Below are positions 5,509 through 8,314 of a stretch of 8,314 nt of DNA, one piece after another. Both the position numbers and the translations under genes were made by a program. Within the stretch, counting starts at the first letter, position 1; each line of letters starts with the position of its first letter. The notes beneath the pieces were generated by a model, which made no database searches, had not been told where the DNA came from, and saw only the letters and a list, made by a program, of their open reading frames with translations. The stretch lies in NCBI GenBank assembly GCA_008501655.1, contig QQUK01000015.1, positions 1 to 8,314 on the forward strand, written 5' to 3'. The DNA comes from Calditrichota bacterium (GTDB taxonomy: Bacteria > Zixibacteria > MSB-5A5 > GN15 > FEB-12).

Positions 5509-6417
5509 TTAAAATTCGCTTACTTCTACATCACCGGTAGTTGAAACGATATTAATTGTCGGACCACCGGCACCGAAGTTACCTATAAAGTTTTTACGTG
5601 AAACCGACTTAACAGTTACCGGAAATTCAGTTTTTATATTTCCCGTTTCAGTACGGACATTTAAAGCACCCGCTGCTGAAGTCGGTACCGAAAAAGTTAC
5701 GGCTCCCGAAGTCGTCTCGATGTAATAATCTTTTGGTGACTCAAGTTCCGTTTCGATATGAACTTCACCCGAATAAGTCGCCAGATCAATAGCACCCATC
5801 AGCTGCTTGATATTAATCTTTGATGAATTTGACTTAATCCGGATATCACCTTCGATCCAGTTCAAATCAATCATTCCCACAGGCTGTGAAACGGTTACCG
5901 AACCATACACATATTCAGCACGGAACAGTCCGGAATTATTTTTAATATCCACATTCCCTTCAAGAGATGCAACTTCGACAATAGCTTCCATACTGTTTAT
6001 CTTCACCGAAGTTTGCGGTGGAACCTGAATATAATAATCTACCTGCCCGTATGCTTCGGAATCCGAAGAACCTAAAAACTTGGTCCAGAAAGACTGACTG
6101 CGGTTTATCATTTTCAAATAGTTTGTCTCTATAATTAAATTAGCTGAATTATCAGCGACTTTAATCTCGATATGATCAGCAACCTCTTCCGCTTCATCCC
6201 GGTTCGATGCCCGGATTGTTTTGACCGCATCAATGATAACACGGTCGGAATTACTGCCGATAACAGTTACTTTCCCTTTGAACATAGTCAAATCAATATT
6301 GACATGGTCCGAAGTAACATCAATAATCTTCTGATATTCAAAAGTAAACTCACCGGCTAATGCCGAAATACTAAATAAAAGTATACTGCTGACAAGAATA
6401 AAGATCTGTTTCATCAT
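5509..6417 (-). CDS. Exported DUF4097-like beta-helix protein
   Basis: A 302-residue protein with a signal peptide (about residues 1-21, ending SALAG). From about residue 130 it shows the short G-[DS]-[VI]-x-[VI] beta-helix rungs of the DUF4097 (putative adhesin) family: LEGNVDIKNNSG, YGSVTVSQPVG, IEGDIRIKS, YSGEVHIET, TSGAVTFSV and ETGNIKTEF. It ends with the family's characteristic glycine-rich turn and last strands (FGAGGPTINI, STTGDVEVS). No membrane helix follows the signal peptide, so it is likely periplasmic or surface-exposed. It is 18 bases after the sigma gene. Two ATGs stand in tandem; GGGA lies two bases from the first, so the second may be better placed. Family members often sit next to ECF sigma factors or other envelope regulators, but the biochemical role is not established. 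Confidence 0.8.
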   Translation of the reverse strand: MMKQIFILVSSILLFSISALAGEFTFEYQKIIDVTSDHVNIDLTMFKGKVTVIGSNSDRVIIDAVKTIRASNRDEAEEVADHIEIKVADNSANLIIETNYLKMINRSQSFWTKFLGSSDSEAYGQVDYYIQVPPQTSVKINSMEAIVEVASLEGNVDIKNNSGLFRAEYVYGSVTVSQPVGMIDLNWIEGDIRIKSNSSKINIKQLMGAIDLATYSGEVHIETELESPKDYYIETTSGAVTFSVPTSAAGALNVRTETGNIKTEFPVTVKSVSRKNFIGNFGAGGPTINIVSTTGDVEVSEF

Positions 6418-6435
6418 ATTCCCAAAAAGGTTGTA

Positions 6436-7002
6436 TTACGTAATGGAACGTAATTTTTTCTTCAATAGCTCTCGGGCACGAAAAATCCGTGCTTTTACCG
6501 TTCCAACCGGTATATCTAATAAATCGGCTATTTCTTCATATGATTTATCATCTTTATGCCTGTAAATGATAACTTCTTTATATTTTTCTGGAAGCGACTC
6601 GATCGCCTCTTCGATATTAAAACGGGTCTGTTTTCTAACTAACTCCTGTTCGGGGTGATAGGAGTAATCGGGGACTTCAAAACCGACTGAACCATCTTTT
6701 GTTTCCAGTTCCTGGTCCAAAGAAAGAGCATTAATCTTCTTTTTTCTCAGAAAATCGATAGAACAATTGGCAGCAATCTTATATAACCAGGTCGAAAAAC
6801 GGTATTCAGAGCGGTAACTGGCAAGTGAGGCAAACGCCTTCATAAACGTTTCCTGGGCAAGATCATTTGCAGTCTCTTTATCCCTGACTATCTTATAAAT
6901 AATATGAAAAACCGAGTTCTGATGCTGTTCGGTTAATATTCGGTATGCTTTCTGAGAACCGCCAAGCGCCTCAGAAATTAGCTGCATTTCCTGTTCTTTC
7001 AA
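6436..7002 (-). CDS. ECF-family RNA polymerase sigma factor (RpoE-like)
   Basis: A 188-residue sigma factor of ECF size. Region 2 (about 21-88) contains DLAQETFMKAF (48-57) and FSTWLYKIAANCSIDFLRK, which bind core polymerase and the -10 element. Region 4 (about 133-183) contains LPEKYKEVIIYRH and the helix-turn-helix SYEEIADLLDIPVGTVKARI, which reads the -35. There is no extra C-terminal domain. The longest reading starts at TTG (7002), with GAGAAAGAG just upstream. An ATG five codons in (6987) is possible, but AGGA is too close to it. It leads a minus-strand operon with exported DUF4097, bactofilin-like and toast-rack proteins. The usual anti-sigma neighbour with a zinc-finger or membrane-spanning N-domain is missing, so how its activity is held in check is unclear. 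Confidence 0.93.
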   Translation of the reverse strand: MKEQEMQLISEALGGSQKAYRILTEQHQNSVFHIIYKIVRDKETANDLAQETFMKAFASLASYRSEYRFSTWLYKIAANCSIDFLRKKKINALSLDQELETKDGSVGFEVPDYSYHPEQELVRKQTRFNIEEAIESLPEKYKEVIIYRHKDDKSYEEIADLLDIPVGTVKARIFRARELLKKKLRSIT

Positions 7003-7039
7003 AAAACTCTTTCTCTTAGATTTCGATAATTTCTTTTAC

Positions 7040-7096
7040 CAGTTTCACTTAGGCTATATAATACATTACTCCAATGCCTGATTCAAGTGAAAACTG
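7040..7096. repeat. Inverted repeats bracketing the proximal sigma-operon promoter
   Basis: CAGTTTCACTT (7040-7050) is the reverse complement of AAGTGAAAACTG (7085-7096) apart from one extra A. One arm touches the -35 and the other lies at the predicted transcription start, so the pair encloses the promoter. A dimeric regulator at both sites, or looping between them, would control initiation. On a transcript from the distal promoter the arms could also pair as RNA. Confidence 0.5.
7058..7086 (-). promoter_or_regulatory. Proximal sigma-70-type promoter of the sigma operon
   Basis: On the minus strand TTGAAT (7086-7081) and TATTAT (7063-7058) are exactly 17 bases apart, a good housekeeping promoter. 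Transcription would begin near 7051, leaving a leader of about 50 bases before the TTG start. No ECF-type self-recognition motif was evident here. Confidence 0.6.
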
Positions 7097-7136
7097 ACAG
7101 GTGCAAAATATGTTTCAGACCGAAACCATTCTATGT

Positions 7137-7164
7137 ATTATATATAAATACTGAAAATCTTCAA
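7137..7164 (-). promoter_or_regulatory. Distal sigma-70-type promoter of the sigma operon
   Basis: On the minus strand TTGAAG (7164-7159) and a perfect TATAAT (7142-7137) are 16 bases apart, giving a start near 7130 and a leader of about 130 bases. With the promoter at 7058-7086 this makes a tandem pair. The surrounding DNA is very AT-rich, so a chance match is possible. Confidence 0.45.
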
Positions 7165-7223
7165 AAAAGTTTACTTTTTGCGGTATTTTCTCTCTAAATA
7201 GGGATAGGAGCAAGTTCAATATT

Positions 7224-7251
7224 TAGACAATTTTCCCCGTTTCTCTTAAAT
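7224..7251 (+). promoter_or_regulatory. Weak candidate promoter for the methyltransferase gene
   Basis: TAGACA (7224-7229) and TTAAAT (7246-7251) are 16 bases apart, about 70 bases before the ATG. The -35 matches five of six consensus bases and the -10 four of six. It is the best rightward match seen in this gap. Confidence 0.28.
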
Positions 7252-7320
7252 CCACTCCATCTTCTCTACGAAAACATATCTATTGGACGACACTATCTAG
7301 TAACAAGAAAGGTACGATAC

Positions 7321-8079
7321 ATGTTGTACGACAACCCGGTTTATTATGAGGCTGCTTTTTCATTCAGAGACATAAAAAAAGAATCTGAATTCTTACAGTC
7401 CTGTATCACAACTTTTTCAAAAAGAGAGGCAAAAGACGTTTTTGAAATTGCTTGTGGCCATGCCCCTCATGCTGGTCATTTAACAAAATCCGGCTACCGC
7501 TATCATGGACTCGATATCAATCGCAACATGCTTGACTATGCTGCCTATAAATGGAAAGATATCGAACCAAAAATAAATCTTATCGAACAGGATATGGTTG
7601 CATTTACTTATAAGCAAAAAGTCGATTTTGTTTTTGTGATGCTTGGTTCTCTTTATATAAACTCAATGCAGGAAATAAATTCGCATTTTGATTCTATCAG
7701 CAATATGTTGAATCCGGGAGGTCTTTATTTTCTCGACTGGTGTATCCAGTTTACAGACCCGACAACTCTTGATGAAAATGAATTTATTGTGGAAAAAGAC
7801 GGGATTGAAATCGGTTCCAAATTCAACATCCGTCTACTTGATTCAGATAATAACCTCTATGAAGAAATCTGGACTGTCAATGTAAATGACAAAGGCCGCA
7901 GACAAAAATTTGAAATGATTGAAAGAAACAGAGCTATTCTCCCCGCGGAATTTCTTAATTATATCAACAAACGAAATGATTTTGAATTTGTCGGCTGGTG
8001 GTCAGACTGGGATTTAAACAAACCGATAGATGAAGACGAACCTCCCAACAGACCGATCGCTCTCATCAGAAAACTATAA
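7321..8079 (+). CDS. Class I SAM-dependent methyltransferase
   Basis: A 252-residue cytoplasmic protein with no signal peptide or membrane helix. The SAM-binding half is clear: motif I is FEIACGHAPHAG (41-52), a variant of the usual D/E-x-G-C-G-x-G in which the second glycine is Ala48. It is followed by the acidic strand end HGLDIN (Asp65, ribose-binding), IEQDM (Asp91, near the adenine), VDFVFVMLGSLYIN (101-114) and the post-motif LNPGGLYFLDW (130-140). This order is typical of Methyltransf_11/25-type enzymes. The C-terminal third (about 150-252) is likely a substrate-binding beta region and gives no hint of the substrate. The ATG follows AAAGG by eight bases. It is a single-gene unit, divergent from the sigma operon and ended by a strong terminator. 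A small molecule is a likelier substrate than DNA, but this is uncertain. Confidence 0.85.
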   Translation: MLYDNPVYYEAAFSFRDIKKESEFLQSCITTFSKREAKDVFEIACGHAPHAGHLTKSGYRYHGLDINRNMLDYAAYKWKDIEPKINLIEQDMVAFTYKQKVDFVFVMLGSLYINSMQEINSHFDSISNMLNPGGLYFLDWCIQFTDPTTLDENEFIVEKDGIEIGSKFNIRLLDSDNNLYEEIWTVNVNDKGRRQKFEMIERNRAILPAEFLNYINKRNDFEFVGWWSDWDLNKPIDEDEPPNRPIALIRKL

Positions 8080-8109
8080 AAAAAACCCGCTTAATAAAGC
8101 GGGTTTTTT
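8080..8109. terminator. Bidirectional intrinsic terminator
   Basis: A perfect thirteen-base-pair hairpin starts directly after the methyltransferase stop codon. AAAAAACCCGCTT (8080-8092) pairs with AAGCGGGTTTTTT (8097-8109) around the loop AATA. The GC core flanked by A and T runs works on both strands, serving the methyltransferase gene and the converging gene at 8129-8314. Confidence 0.92.
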
Positions 8110-8128
8110 TTAATATTAAAATTTTAAA

Positions 8129-8314
8129 CTAAGCTTTTTTAGCCGATTCAACAACCATCATTAAAGCGTTTCCCATGGCAGCACAGGATTTTTCAGGACC
8201 GGTCATTCTAAAGAAGATATTCCCTTCGGGAGCTTCCAGAACAACACCATCCATCAGATAATTTTCTTTCATTGTCGAGGTGGACATCATCATACCACCT
8301 GCAGAAAAAGTACC
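8129..8314 (-). CDS. C-terminal fragment of an uncharacterised, probably exported protein (partial)
   Basis: The last 61 codons of a gene entering from the right edge, ending in TAG at 8131-8129. The fragment reads GTFSAGGMMM, a short variable part, then VVLEAPEGNIFFRMTGPEKS, and ends in a helix (AAMGNALMMVVESAKKA). From memory this resembles the C-terminus of a family of roughly 200-residue secreted hypothetical proteins. These end in a glycine-rich stretch, a strand with E-x-P-x-G-x-x-F-F-[KR]-[LM]-T-G-P-x-K and a closing helix. They are annotated without function in several environmental phyla. The start and any signal peptide are outside the window, so both the family and the export call are tentative. 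It converges on the methyltransferase gene and shares its terminator. Confidence 0.72.
   Translation of the reverse strand, partial: GTFSAGGMMMSTSTMKENYLMDGVVLEAPEGNIFFRMTGPEKSCAAMGNALMMVVESAKKA

Larger units (their letters stand above)
7003..7320. other. Divergent control region between the sigma operon and the methyltransferase gene
   Basis: This 318-base gap has no credible reading frame on either strand. It contains two leftward promoters, flanking inverted repeats and a weak rightward promoter, listed separately. It also holds an AT hairpin, AAAAAGT (7164-7170) with ACTTTTT (7173-7179), and a short inverted repeat, GTTTC (7112-7116) with GAAAC (7122-7126), lying in the leader of the distal promoter. 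No RNA gene was recognised. Confidence 0.6.

Noticed and set aside
7164..7179. A/T hairpin AAAAAGT-TT-ACTTTTT as a regulatory element
   Set aside because: It is made almost only of A and T in an AT-rich gap, so chance is a sufficient explanation. It is mentioned only in the gap description.
1..8314. CRISPR arrays, insertion sequences, tRNA or rRNA genes, phage genes
   Set aside because: No regularly spaced repeats, transposase motifs, terminal inverted repeats or tRNA-like cloverleaf were seen on either strand.

Overview
The window looks like chromosomal DNA from a diderm (Gram-negative-type) bacterium with a moderately AT-rich genome. Five of the genes encode signal peptides, and the protein families are envelope ones: HtrA, an ECF sigma factor, DUF4097, bactofilin and toast-rack proteins. 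Several genes have clear Shine-Dalgarno sites and several promoters are sigma-70-like, which argues against a typical Bacteroidetes. A secreted protein with a cohesin-like N-terminus and the DUF4097/bactofilin content would fit a lineage near the FCB group, such as a candidate phylum. That placement is inference only.

Layout. Positions 1-139 (minus) hold the first 46 codons of a secreted protein. Upstream of it lies a structured leader and a promoter with direct repeats. Positions 303-401 carry one or two terminators for the minus-strand pair that follows. Positions 413-3197 (minus) hold an intact HtrA-type protease (1830-3197) and, overlapping its end by 8 bp, a second HtrA-fold protein (413-1837) that has lost all three catalytic residues. 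This pair has its own promoter and a palindromic operator candidate (3211-3259). A strong terminator (3258-3314) separates it from the next unit. Positions 3346-7002 (minus) read as one operon in the order ECF sigma factor, DUF4097 protein, exported bactofilin-like membrane protein, toast-rack (LiaF-like) protein. No recognisable anti-sigma factor is present. Its upstream region (7003-7320) has two good promoters, and the proximal one is bracketed by inverted repeats. A SAM-dependent methyltransferase is transcribed the other way (7321-8079). It ends at a bidirectional terminator shared with a converging, truncated minus-strand gene (8129-8314).

How it may work together. The sigma factor heads an operon of secreted or membrane-bound beta-solenoid-type proteins and lies beside an HtrA protease with a pseudoprotease partner. 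This is consistent with an envelope-stress module in which the sigma factor's usual membrane regulator has been replaced by, or is hidden among, the beta-repeat and bactofilin proteins. The catalytically dead HtrA could assemble with, or regulate, the active one. Both ideas are inference. The sequence directly shows gene order, overlaps, loss of the triad residues, signal peptides and DNA repeats.
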